Origin: Syntrophorhabdaceae bacterium PtaU1.Bin034
GTDB lineage: Bacteria > Desulfobacterota_G > Syntrophorhabdia > Syntrophorhabdales > WCHB1-27
Direction: 5' to 3'
NCBI GenBank assembly: GCA_002067405.1
Contig: MVRP01000142.1
Coordinates: forward strand, 1 to 10,635
Length of the DNA: 10,635 nucleotides
Shown here: in pieces, positions 1-7,101 of the stretch
Layout of the letters: every line of letters starts with the position of its first letter
How positions within the stretch are numbered: the stretch's first letter is position 1
Position numbers and translations under genes: made by a program
Notes under the pieces: generated by a model
The model's input: only the letters and a program-made list of their open reading frames with translations
The model's database searches: none
What the model was told of the DNA's origin: nothing

Positions 1-473
1 TCGGGTACCGGGCTTTCGGGATGGGCTGGCATGGACGCAAGGAAGAAGAGCGCCTTTCTTATGTTCTCGACCCCGCCCCGGTTGAAGAGGAGGGTAAGAC
101 CGCGCCAGGACCCATTCTCCACGCCGTCGGAATCTTCCCTGGCTGCAAGGACGGCCTCGTCGTCACCGCCTGTGGGCTGGATGTGGAGGTAGGGAGCGGC
201 GGCGCCCGAGGCCCTTCGGCTCTTGACAGCAGCGACAAGGGGCTCGTAGGCCGGGCAGGACTCTTTGCCTCCGTGAAGGGTGAGGATCACCACGTCTGCC
301 GCAAGGGCCTCATCCACAAAGGCGTCAACCCGCGACTGATCGAAGAGCTGCGTCCTGGTCCGGGCGACGACAGCCAGCGGGACCTGTTCGTTGAGCAGCC
401 GCAGCACGGCCCGGCTCAGGGTAGGCAATTCCGAGGCAGTGGCGCTGAAGTAGCAGATTTTCATCTGTTCCAT
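1..473 (-). CDS. cobN: Cobaltochelatase CobN-type large subunit, N-terminal part (runs off the left edge)
   Basis: The first 157 residues are visible; the family is usually about 1,200-1,400 residues, so most of the gene lies beyond base 1. CobN is the large, tetrapyrrole-binding subunit of an ATP-dependent chelatase (relative of Mg-chelatase ChlH) that inserts cobalt into a corrin precursor in the cytoplasm. The sequence shows the typical CobN opening: a short beta strand with ICYFSATASELPTL (residues 6-19), then VVILTLHGGKESCPAYEPLV (61-80), then PYLHIQPTGGDDE (94-106), and a later NRGGVENIRKALFFL (131-145). The ATG at 473 has a strong Shine-Dalgarno (GGGAGGA, 481-487) seven bases upstream; an internal ATG at codon 4 is a weaker choice. 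It is the third gene behind the B12 riboswitch, 182 bases after the radical SAM gene, with a palindromic element between them. No CobS/CobT or ChlI/ChlD partner is visible. Family assignment is firm; the exact metal and substrate are inferred from the riboswitch. Confidence 0.85.
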   Translation of the reverse strand, partial: MEQMKICYFSATASELPTLSRAVLRLLNEQVPLAVVARTRTQLFDQSRVDAFVDEALAADVVILTLHGGKESCPAYEPLVAAVKSRRASGAAAPYLHIQPTGGDDEAVLAAREDSDGVENGSWRGLTLLFNRGGVENIRKALFFLASMPAHPESPVP

Positions 474-493
474 GACAAGTTCCTCCCTTATGA

Positions 494-695
494 AAAAAAA
501 GAGCTCTTTTGCCGCCCGCTTCGCTCGATAACTACGGATAAAAGCGGATGACGACCTTATCTGTCGCCCGAAGGGCGTCGGAGTATGGCACCGGCCATTA
601 TCGGCCGGTGCCATAAATGCTGTTTTGTCGTCGTATCCATGCTTTTCATCCGCCTTTATCCGTAGTTATCTGCGGCTAATGATCGCTCTTTTTTT
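494..695. repeat. Palindromic intergenic element with 25-base inverted arms
   Basis: Bases 527-551 and 646-670 are inverted copies of a 25-base sequence (GATAACTACGGATAAA, then A or G, then GCGGATGA) with one mismatch. Outside them lies a second inverted pair, AAAAAAAGAGC at 494-504 and its complement at 685-695, at unequal distances from the inner arms (22 and 14 bases). The middle holds a 13-base-pair perfect hairpin (584-615) and a small CGCCC-GAA-GGGCG hairpin (565-577). The right arms lie inside the 3' end of the radical SAM gene and supply its last codons and stop. The layout resembles a palindromic repeat or MITE-like insertion, but only one copy is visible, so mobility is inferred. 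It could instead be a structured operon-internal RNA. Confidence 0.6.
584..615. repeat. Perfect 13-bp hairpin in the radical SAM-cobN gap
   Basis: The arms TATGGCACCGGCC (584-596) and GGCCGGTGCCATA (603-615) are perfect complements around a six-base loop. Read on the minus strand it would form a very stable RNA hairpin between the radical SAM stop and cobN. There is no T tract on either side, so it is not a normal intrinsic terminator. It might stabilise or separate the upstream mRNA from the cobN message, or only be the core of the surrounding palindromic element. Confidence 0.6.
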
Positions 696-1738
696 ATTTC
701 CTTTCTCGATAGTCCCGCACGTCTTTCCATGAGCATCTCGGCAATGGTCCGGTATATGGCACACATGACGGGCGTCCCGCCGTCGTTGCCGCTGTAGCGG
801 AGCCGGGACGGGCAGTCGCCCGGGCACCGGCCGGCAAGGGGGCAACCGGCACAATCGCCGTGCAGTTCCATGCCTTGATAACAGGTGCGCAGCCTCGCCC
901 GGTCGGCCGAATCGACCGTCCCTGCAGCCATGGCCGGATCTCCGACAGTCTGGCCGCACGGATAGACGGTGCCGTCGGGGTGAACCCCCAGACTCTCGCC
1001 GGTGCAGGCATGGCAGTAAGGACGGGGGACACCGCCGTCGGAAAGGGCCTTCTGGACTGCCTCCAGCTCGCGCCATTGCATTCGAGCGCCGTGGATCCTG
1101 TTGATCCATTCCATTGCCTCGAAAAAGGTCTTCACACCCAGGGTAACGGCTTCGGATGAAGGCAGAAGATCATGGCGCTTCGCGGTACTGCCGGTCATCA
1201 CGACGGGATCAAGGCCCACCCCTCTGATATTCTGGAACCGTGCGAGGGTGAGGGCGAGGTCGTGGAGGCGTTCTGCATTGACGGACGAAAGGACGGTGGT
1301 GACCCTGACGGGTATTGCCGCCTCTTCAAGGAGGGTCAGGCCCCGGAACGTGGCCCCGCTCATGCCCCTGAGTTCCTCCTGCACCTCGGGCGGACCGTCG
1401 AGGCTGACGCCGATGCCGATATCATAGCGTTGGCAGAGATCGATGAGATGCCGGTCGACAAGGGTCCCGTTTGTCTGTACGGCGAGTGTCACCGGCCATC
1501 CGGCCGTGCGCACAATATGCCCCACGAACTCGATGAGCCCCGGCTCAAGGGTCGGCTCCCCGCCTGCAAGCTGTACATGGAAGGGCACGCCCGATGAAGC
1601 GGCCAGGGCAAGGGCCGCGGAAGCAACATCCTGAGGCATGGCCAGGGATTTTTCCTCTTTCCGATAACAGTACCGGCAGTGCAGATTGCACGCCGTTGTC
1701 AGCCACAGTATGAGGTATCGGACCGGCGGATGGTTCAT
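656..1738 (-). CDS. Radical SAM/SPASM domain protein in a B12-regulated operon
   Basis: This 360-residue protein should cleave S-adenosylmethionine with a [4Fe-4S] cluster to start a radical reaction on an unknown substrate in the cytoplasm. The N-terminal domain has the CX3CX2C cluster motif at Cys17, Cys21 and Cys24 (ACNLHCRYCY), the GGEP SAM-binding motif at 59-62, and a VSLDGP strand at 111-116. The C-terminal SPASM region has Cys242, 245, 261, 286, 296, 299, 305, 309 and 326; the last five fit CX2CX5CX3CX16C, as in SPASM proteins with auxiliary [4Fe-4S] clusters. SPASM relatives include anaerobic sulfatase-maturating enzymes, RiPP-modifying enzymes and the tetrapyrrole enzymes NirJ and AhbC/AhbD. 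The ATG overlaps the nitrilase-like gene's stop by four bases (ATGA), so the two are probably translationally coupled. The final codons and TAA lie in the palindromic element and may have been supplied by it. The neighbouring cobN favours a tetrapyrrole-related role, but that is inference. Confidence 0.88.
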   Translation of the reverse strand: MNHPPVRYLILWLTTACNLHCRYCYRKEEKSLAMPQDVASAALALAASSGVPFHVQLAGGEPTLEPGLIEFVGHIVRTAGWPVTLAVQTNGTLVDRHLIDLCQRYDIGIGVSLDGPPEVQEELRGMSGATFRGLTLLEEAAIPVRVTTVLSSVNAERLHDLALTLARFQNIRGVGLDPVVMTGSTAKRHDLLPSSEAVTLGVKTFFEAMEWINRIHGARMQWRELEAVQKALSDGGVPRPYCHACTGESLGVHPDGTVYPCGQTVGDPAMAAGTVDSADRARLRTCYQGMELHGDCAGCPLAGRCPGDCPSRLRYSGNDGGTPVMCAIYRTIAEMLMERRAGLSRKEIKKERSLAADNYG

Positions 1739-3219
1739 CGTCTCAGCAATACCTCCAGGTCCACACGGTCGAGAAAACGTTTCTTCCGGGTTCGGGCCGT
1801 ATCGACGACCGCAGCGCAGACACCCGGTTCCCTGAGCATCGTCTCATGCCAGCGCTCGTGCCCTTCCGGAGGCTCGCAGATCGTTGCCCCTTCAGGGGTT
1901 GCTACTGCCACGGCCGCCCGTTCGAGGCTTTTCACGCCCAGGAGCAAACGGGTGTCATCATCAAGGTGCCCCGCCTGGGAGACGATGATGTCGCACCCCT
2001 GCTTTGAGAGGGCCACGGCTGCTTCCGGATGCCTGAGCGATTCGCTGCGGACGAGGGCGATCCGGGCCGGACTGAAATCGACCATGACCGAATTCTTATC
2101 GGGCGAAAGACAGGTCAGCCGGCCTTCGGATACCAGGGCCGGAAGGGCCGATCCCGAAGGAGACCGCGTTTCCGTCACCATTGCGGTCCGTCCTTCACGT
2201 GACTGCCGGATGATCTCCTGAAGGGGGACGCCGTGTATGCCGGGTGGCAGGACGAGCACGCGGGGGATGCCGCTCTCTCCCGCCCATGACGGGTCGCCCA
2301 TGCCCGGCAGGGGTGTTGGGCCGGGAGAAGGGACAAGGCATCGGATTTCAATCAAACCGGAGGCAGGGAGACCCCACATGCCCGGAAAGTCGTCAAGACC
2401 GGACGAGTCCAGGGCAATGGCATTGTAGTCCCGCGGACAACGGGCGGCTGCCATCTCCTCGCGCAAACGTGAGGGGAAGCGGTGTCCTTCGAGGGGATAC
2501 TCGACGAAAAAGGTGCGGGTGTCTTCTGCCGTCTCGTCGAGAAGGACCGCGCCGTCAGGCGCGAGCGCGAAGGAAGGCGCGGTCCGGCAATCCATCATGC
2601 GGTCGAGGCCGGTCCTGTTGGCTGCGACCAGCCCTGTTCCGTTTTCGAGCACGCGGGCACGCCAGATCTCGCGGGGATCAAGCCCGGTGGGAGGCCAGTT
2701 GGCGCATACGAGGAGGAGGTCCGCGCCCTGAAGGGCCATGCTGCGCGGCAGCAGCCCGTAGTAGGAGTCGGCGCAGATGAGGACACCCACCTTGCCCCAT
2801 GGGGTCTCGAAAAGGCTTGCGGGGGAAGGCTGCCCCGGGCAGGACCAGCGGCGCTCGGCCACGTGTTTCCGGTGACGGGCCACGAGTCTCCCGTCCGGGC
2901 CGAGGACCACCGCGCTGTTATAGAAAATCCCCGTTTTCCTGTCGTGCTCCGCAAGGCCGGCGCAGACACAGACGCCGAAGCGGCGGGCAATGCGGGAAAG
3001 GGCCGTGACGGTCTCTCCGGTCAGCTCTTCGGTATAAGGGGCGATCTCGTCCATGCCCTCGAAGCTGTAACCGGATACGGCGAGCTCGGGCGCTACAATG
3101 ATCCGTGCGCCTCGTTCCGCCGCCTCTTCCGTCCGGGTGAGGAGGGAGGCCCGGTTCTCAGCGACGGCCCCATGCCGGACGTTAAGGTGCACTATGCCTA
3201 TCAGCAGCCGCTCATCCAT
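1735..3219 (-). CDS. Carbon-nitrogen hydrolase (nitrilase superfamily) protein with a degenerate second nitrilase-like half
   Basis: Nitrilase-superfamily enzymes hydrolyse amide or nitrile C-N bonds with a Glu-Lys-Cys triad. With the start at 3219 the protein is 494 residues, nearly twice a single domain. The first half (about 1-245) has every landmark: Glu45 in APELAVSGY, Lys118 in RHRKHVAERRW with Glu122 following, and Cys149 in VGVLICADSYYG, then ALQGADLLLVCANW and RVLENGTGLVAANRTG. The second half (about 315-490) has a matching strand-helix pattern, RIALVRSESLRHPEAAVAL (386-404) and GCDIIVSQAG (408-417), with Ser where the nucleophile Cys would be, so it looks catalytically dead. The chosen start has a good Shine-Dalgarno (AAAGGAGGT, three bases upstream). 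A start at 3342 would be in frame but would lie next to the terminator hairpin in the leader, and its extra 41 residues do not resemble the family. It is the first gene behind the riboswitch. The substrate is unknown; a corrinoid side-chain amide or ammonia supply is speculation. Confidence 0.85.
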   Translation of the reverse strand: MDERLLIGIVHLNVRHGAVAENRASLLTRTEEAAERGARIIVAPELAVSGYSFEGMDEIAPYTEELTGETVTALSRIARRFGVCVCAGLAEHDRKTGIFYNSAVVLGPDGRLVARHRKHVAERRWSCPGQPSPASLFETPWGKVGVLICADSYYGLLPRSMALQGADLLLVCANWPPTGLDPREIWRARVLENGTGLVAANRTGLDRMMDCRTAPSFALAPDGAVLLDETAEDTRTFFVEYPLEGHRFPSRLREEMAAARCPRDYNAIALDSSGLDDFPGMWGLPASGLIEIRCLVPSPGPTPLPGMGDPSWAGESGIPRVLVLPPGIHGVPLQEIIRQSREGRTAMVTETRSPSGSALPALVSEGRLTCLSPDKNSVMVDFSPARIALVRSESLRHPEAAVALSKQGCDIIVSQAGHLDDDTRLLLGVKSLERAAVAVATPEGATICEPPEGHERWHETMLREPGVCAAVVDTARTRKKRFLDRVDLEVLLRR

Positions 3220-3294
3220 GAGACCTCCTTTCTGTGAAAGGCCTTGCCTGTTGCATCCTTGTATGTAGAGTACGTGCCTTTTTGACATAACCAC

Positions 3295-3330
3295 AAAAAA
3301 TCCCCGGACCCGATTTTCAGGTCCGGGGAT
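3295..3330 (-). terminator. Intrinsic terminator, expression platform of the B12 riboswitch
   Basis: On the minus strand an 11-base-pair perfect stem (ATCCCCGGACC at 3330-3320 with GGTCCGGGGAT at 3310-3300) encloses a nine-base loop and runs directly into six Ts (3300-3295, the first being the last base of the stem). It lies about 75 bases beyond the riboswitch and 76 bases before the first start codon, the usual place for a transcription attenuator. A weaker hairpin that would pair GGATG (3344-3340) with CATCC (3331-3327) uses the base of the terminator's 5' arm and is a candidate anti-terminator. Confidence 0.88.
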
Positions 3331-3399
3331 GCCGTTTTCCATCCTCCGAAATAAAAAAGCGACCGTCCCTTTACCACGGGGAACAAGTCTATGAAATAC

Positions 3400-3567
3400 G
3401 TCTGAGAAGGTCTTCCGGCTTCCGGATCATCTTACTTGCCGCGTCTTCCCATCCCGCTTTAAGCGGAAACAGTGACATGGCTGCGGCTTTCATCCCCGGT
3501 TACGGCGGCGGGTCCGCGACGGATTCTCACCGTCTTCCCTGTTACGGCCTTATGAGGCCTCTCGAAT
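3400..3567 (-). promoter_or_regulatory. Cobalamin (adenosylcobalamin) riboswitch
   Basis: Read on the minus strand, this leader has the conserved core of the cobalamin riboswitch in order: GGCCTCATAAGGCC, then ACAGGGAAGACGGTGAGAATCC, then GCGGACCCGCC, CCGTAACCGGGGATG, GTCACTG, GATGGGAAGACGCGGC, and the B12 box AGCCGGAAGACCTTC (3420-3406). GAGAGG near the 5' end can pair with CCTTCTC after the B12 box to close the outer P1 stem. It binds B12 in the nascent RNA; with the following terminator it should stop transcription when B12 is plentiful. The controlled genes are the nitrilase-like gene, the radical SAM gene and cobN. The ends are approximate. The family call is secure; the subclass (adenosyl- or aquocobalamin) was not resolved. 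Confidence 0.95.
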
Positions 3568-3572
3568 GGACG

Positions 3573-3602
3573 TTAATACCATGTATTCTTTCCGTGAGTC
3601 AA
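3573..3602 (-). promoter_or_regulatory. Sigma-70-like promoter of the riboswitch operon
   Basis: On the minus strand TTGACT (3602-3597) and TATTAA (3578-3573) are separated by 18 bases. This predicts transcription starting near 3567, just before the first stem of the riboswitch, where a leader promoter should be. It lies 95 bases after the response-regulator stop, so the operon is independent of the two-component genes. The match to consensus is good and the position is convincing. Confidence 0.7.
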
Positions 3603-3697
3603 GCACTTTATGCCCCTTTGTCGACCAGGGTAGAAATGTCCTGTTCTTGGCAATGCAGAAGCGTCCGGCATGTATCTTCTCGTCTGCCCGATGACAG

Positions 3698-5062
3698 TTA
3701 TTCCAGCTTGTATTTTTTGATCTTCGAAAGCAAGCTTATGCGCGAGATGCCGAGGATCTGTGATGCCTTTGTCCGGTTGGCACCGGTAAAGCCAAGGATC
3801 ATTTTGATGTGCTCTTTTTCGACTTCTTCGAGGGTCTTGAGCGATACGCCGTTTACGTCGCCCTCTCCAATGACCGTGTTCTCAAGAAAGTAATGAGGCA
3901 AAGACTTCTTCTTCAACTCGTTGGTCGATTCAATAATGACCGCGCTGTTTATAATATTCATCAGTTCCCGGACATTGCCCGGATAGTCATAATGGGTGAG
4001 GATTTTCATTGCTGCATCCGATATCTTTTCAACCTTCTTGTCGTTGAGCTTTGAGAACATGTGGAGAAAATGATGTGCGAGGAGAGGGATATCGTCCTTT
4101 CTTTCGCGAAGAGGCGGCAGGTATACCGAGTTCATGTTGAGGCGATAAAAAAGATCGTTCCGGAAATTTCCCTTCTTGATCTCCTCATGCAGGTTTTTGT
4201 TGGTTGCCGCAATGATCCTTATATCGACCTTCAGGTTTTTTGTCGATCCAAGTCGGAAAAACTCGCCTTCCTGAAGCACACGGAGCAATTTCACCTGGAT
4301 GGGAAGCGCCAGTTCTCCTATTTCGTCAAGGAAAAGGGTGCCCTTGTCAGCCTCTTCCACGAGGCCCCTTTTGGCGACCGTTGCCCCTGTAAACGCCCCC
4401 TGATTGTGGCCGAAGAATTCGGAGGCAAAAAGCTCGTTGGCGAAGGCACCGGCATTGACCGCAACAAAATTCTGCTTGCTTCTCCTGCTGATCTTATGAA
4501 TTGCCCTCGCGATCAGTTCCTTTCCTGTCCCGCTCTCGCCCCATACAAGGATACTGTTGTCGGTTTGAGCCATTTTGCCGACCACGGAGAATATCTTGTT
4601 CATTTTCTCGTTATGGGTGACGATGTCTTTGAACGCTTCCCGGAACCTGGGATCGACAACCGAGACCGGCTCGTCCTCGTTGATGATCTTCTGCTGTTTT
4701 CTGTTCTCCAGCGCTGCGTTCATCACGGTAATGAGGCGCTCGTTGTCGACCGGTTTCGTAAGATACTCTATTGCGCCCAGCTTCATGGCCGATACCGCGA
4801 GCTCCACGTCTTCAACCCCTGTGAGGACGATCGTGTCTATATCGATGCCGTCCTTTTGGATGCTTTTAAGGATATCCAGTCCCGTCACCTCGGGCATGTC
4901 CATATCGAGAAGAAGGAGGTCGTAGGAACCGTTCTTCAGTTCCGCCACGGCCTTGGTGCTATTGTTCAGCGTGGTGACATCGAACGCACCCGCCTGAAGC
5001 AAAAAAATGTTGAGATAGTTGAGTACAGCCTGGTCGTCGTCGATTACGAGAACCCTGTTCAT
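3698..5062 (-). CDS. Sigma-54-dependent response regulator, NtrC family
   Basis: This 454-residue protein activates RNA polymerase carrying sigma-54 when phosphorylated. The receiver domain (1-120) has the acidic pocket Asp8-Asp9-Asp10, phospho-acceptor Asp53 (LLLLDMDMP), Thr81 and Lys103 (TKP). The AAA+ domain has Walker A GESGTGKE (175-182), the sigma-54 contact loop GAFTGA (222-227), Walker [11 protein letters not shown] (241-250) and arginine residues in [10 protein letters not shown] (300-309). The C-terminal Fis-type helix-turn-helix is at about 425-454 ([19 protein letters not shown]). All functional motifs are intact and the length is normal. The ATG shares one base with the kinase stop (TAATG), with GGAGGAG just upstream inside the kinase gene. 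The codons look more A/T-rich than those of the genes to its left. Its targets are unknown; no convincing sigma-54 promoter was found here. Confidence 0.95.
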   Translation of the reverse strand: MNRVLVIDDDQAVLNYLNIFLLQAGAFDVTTLNNSTKAVAELKNGSYDLLLLDMDMPEVTGLDILKSIQKDGIDIDTIVLTGVEDVELAVSAMKLGAIEYLTKPVDNERLITVMNAALENRKQQKIINEDEPVSVVDPRFREAFKDIVTHNEKMNKIFSVVGKMAQTDNSILVWGESGTGKELIARAIHKISRRSKQNFVAVNAGAFANELFASEFFGHNQGAFTGATVAKRGLVEEADKGTLFLDEIGELALPIQVKLLRVLQEGEFFRLGSTKNLKVDIRIIAATNKNLHEEIKKGNFRNDLFYRLNMNSVYLPPLRERKDDIPLLAHHFLHMFSKLNDKKVEKISDAAMKILTHYDYPGNVRELMNIINSAVIIESTNELKKKSLPHYFLENTVIGEGDVNGVSLKTLEEVEKEHIKMILGFTGANRTKASQILGISRISLLSKIKKYKLE

Positions 5063-7080
5063 TACTCCTCCGCGCTTGCCAAAGGGAGATGAATGGAAAA
5101 ACTCGTTCCTGCTCCCACCTCGCTGATCACTTCTATTCTCCCTTTATGTTCCTTGATTATACCGTAGGCAATGGAAAGCCCCAGACCCGTTCCTCCCCGG
5201 TTCCTTTTTGTGGTAAAGAAAGGATCGAAAATCTGGCTTATCGTTTTTTCATCCATGCCTTTCCCATTGTCTTTGACCTTCAGCACGATTTCCTTTCCGT
5301 CGAACTTGGAAGAAAGCTCGATCACGCCCTTTGGCCTCTCGATGGCCTGGGATGCGTTGATCACGATATTGACGATCACCTGCTGCAATTTCTGGGAATT
5401 GCCGACGATGGTCGGCAAATAGGGATCGAGATCGACTTTCACGTCGGCGGTCCTTCTGACCTGGTTGTCAACCAGGCGCAGGCAGCTTTCTGCAACGGTA
5501 TTGATGTTGACCACTTCGTTGAGATACCCGTCATCCTGTCTGGCGAATTTTTTCAGCCCGTCCACGATGCCTTTGATGCGGTCCGCCCCCTGTACCATGT
5601 CCTCAACGAGGATAGGGAGATTCTTTCTGAAAATATCGTAGCTGAGACGCGCCACCTTGAGATCGGGATGCGATTTGCAATAGCTGTCGAGAATGGGGAA
5701 TATGTCGTTCATCGCCTCTTGCACGATATGCAGGTTGCCGCGTATGAATGTATTGGGATTGTTGATCTCGTGGCCGATGCCGGAGACGAGCTGTCCCAGG
5801 GACGCCAGCTTGTCCGCCTGGAGCAGTTGCCTTTCCATGTTCTTTTCTTTCGTCACCACTCTCGATATTTCCAGGGCCCCCACGATCTGGTGCTTGGCAT
5901 CAAAGATGGGGTATGCCTGAAGCACATAGTATTCCCCGTCAACGACCCTTTCTTGCGTTACCGATGACCGCTCCGCAAACAGCCGCTCCACGAGACAGTC
6001 CTCGCACCGCTCGTCCCGGCCGAAAACCTTCTTGTAGCATTTTCCCTTCGATCTGACGTTCTTCTGGTTCGACATGAGAACGTTGAGATCGGGGTCGATC
6101 AGAATGACCATGTCGGTAATGGCCGTGAAAAGGGTTTGCAGCCTCGTCTTATGCTCTCGCAGTTTTTCCGTCACCCTCAGCAGTTCCCGGTTTTTCTTCA
6201 CGAGCAGGTTTTTTTGGTTTTCCAGGTCGACCGTCCTCTCACAGACGTTCTTCTCCAGGTTTTCGTTGTGCTCGATCAGCTTTCTTTCCAGCTCTTTTCG
6301 TATGCTGATGTCCTTGTAGGCGGACTCGAGATGCCGTACCCCATCGATATCAACGAACGTATAAGAGCCGATAAGGGGAATGGGCGTGCCGTCGCGGGCA
6401 ATGAGGGTAAGCTCCAATGCATCTATTCTTCCCTCCTTCGCGACCCTTTCCAGGATGCGTGACCTGGTCTCCGGTCTCACATAGAGCTGGTCTCTCACAA
6501 AATTGACCTGAACGGAGCCGTCCTCCGGCAAGCCCAGGAGGCGATAGAAGGCCGGATTTGCCCTTACCACGTCACCGTTCACCGTCGTCACGAGGAGCGG
6601 AACAGGCGCCTTCTCAAAGAGGTTCGAAATCTCATTCTTCAGCTCCGCAATTCTCCGGTTGTCCTCTTCTGTTTCGGTTCGTAAATCCCTTCGTTCGGCC
6701 GCACACGCAATCATACGGGCTACCTGTCTCAGGAAAAGCCCGTCGTCCTCAGACAGTTGCACTCCGTTCCAGTGACCGGCCCGAAGGGCGACCCTTGCCC
6801 CCGTAGTGGTCACAATATCCACTTCCAGGCCTGCGGGGGCGGGACTTTCCCCGGAAATTGCAGCGCCGTACTCACAGTCGTCGAGTCGAAGACCGAATAG
6901 CATCGCAGCAGGCAGGGCATGCCGAAGGTGCCCGAGACAGGCAGTCATAATTTCTGAAAATGATTGAGATGAATCGAGCTCACGCTGAATTGCATAGATG
7001 CATTGCAGTTTGGCATCCTGTTGTGTCATGGCGCCCGGTCCTCTCGTTGCCGGGATTTGTTTCTTATCTGTCTGTTTCAC
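5062..7080 (-). CDS. Sensor histidine kinase with GAF, PAS and Cys-containing PAS domains
   Basis: This 672-residue kinase should phosphorylate the overlapping NtrC-type regulator. No transmembrane segment or signal peptide is visible, so it appears cytoplasmic. Domains in order: a GAF-like region (about 22-130, opening LQCIYAIQREL), a PAS domain (about 150-262), a coiled-coil linker (about 262-312), a second PAS (about 313-410) with Cys348, Cys359 and Cys362 in CX10CX2C, HisKA with His437 (VSGIGHEINNPN), and HATPase with the N box NIVINASQAI (571-580), DNGKGMD (604-610) and GGTGLGLSI (629-637). The start is a GTG at 7080 with GGGGA four bases upstream; an ATG at codon 18 (7029) with AGAGGA nearby is a real alternative. 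The ligand is unknown. The Cys trio could bind a metal or Fe-S cluster or sense redox state, which would suit the redox enzyme upstream, but this is inference. Confidence 0.93.
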   Translation of the reverse strand: MKQTDKKQIPATRGPGAMTQQDAKLQCIYAIQRELDSSQSFSEIMTACLGHLRHALPAAMLFGLRLDDCEYGAAISGESPAPAGLEVDIVTTTGARVALRAGHWNGVQLSEDDGLFLRQVARMIACAAERRDLRTETEEDNRRIAELKNEISNLFEKAPVPLLVTTVNGDVVRANPAFYRLLGLPEDGSVQVNFVRDQLYVRPETRSRILERVAKEGRIDALELTLIARDGTPIPLIGSYTFVDIDGVRHLESAYKDISIRKELERKLIEHNENLEKNVCERTVDLENQKNLLVKKNRELLRVTEKLREHKTRLQTLFTAITDMVILIDPDLNVLMSNQKNVRSKGKCYKKVFGRDERCEDCLVERLFAERSSVTQERVVDGEYYVLQAYPIFDAKHQIVGALEISRVVTKEKNMERQLLQADKLASLGQLVSGIGHEINNPNTFIRGNLHIVQEAMNDIFPILDSYCKSHPDLKVARLSYDIFRKNLPILVEDMVQGADRIKGIVDGLKKFARQDDGYLNEVVNINTVAESCLRLVDNQVRRTADVKVDLDPYLPTIVGNSQKLQQVIVNIVINASQAIERPKGVIELSSKFDGKEIVLKVKDNGKGMDEKTISQIFDPFFTTKRNRGGTGLGLSIAYGIIKEHKGRIEVISEVGAGTSFSIHLPLASAEE

Positions 7081-7101
7081 GATCCCCTCATTACCACGGA
7101 C

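Noticed and set aside
21..551. A 176-codon plus-strand frame across the left end.
   Set aside because: It is antisense to the clear CobN N-terminus and ends in the palindromic repeat.
584..615. The hairpin as an intrinsic terminator or a sigma-54 promoter (it contains TGGCAC).
   Set aside because: No T tract follows on either strand, and there is no GC at the -12 position ten bases after the GG.
557..649. A 30-residue minus-strand reading frame starting seven bases after the SPASM gene stop, considered as a precursor peptide.
   Set aside because: It lies wholly within the palindromic element, has no cysteine or recognisable leader, and most of its codons come from hairpin arms. Its GGCGG is too close to the first ATG.
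3220..3342. A 41-residue N-terminal extension of the nitrilase-like protein.
   Set aside because: It translates the attenuator and leader, has no ribosome binding site of comparable strength, and does not resemble nitrilase N-termini.
3345..3385. A first terminator in the leader, from a run of six Ts (minus strand, 3357-3352) after a short CCGT/ACGG stem.
   Set aside because: The stem has only about four base pairs and is not adjacent to the T run; the hairpin at 3295-3330 is far stronger.
4061..5092. Long open plus-strand frames opposite the regulator and kinase (also 5089-5967) and opposite the oxidoreductase (8140-9303, 9251-9922).
   Set aside because: They are antisense to genes with full sets of conserved motifs and show no recognisable domains.
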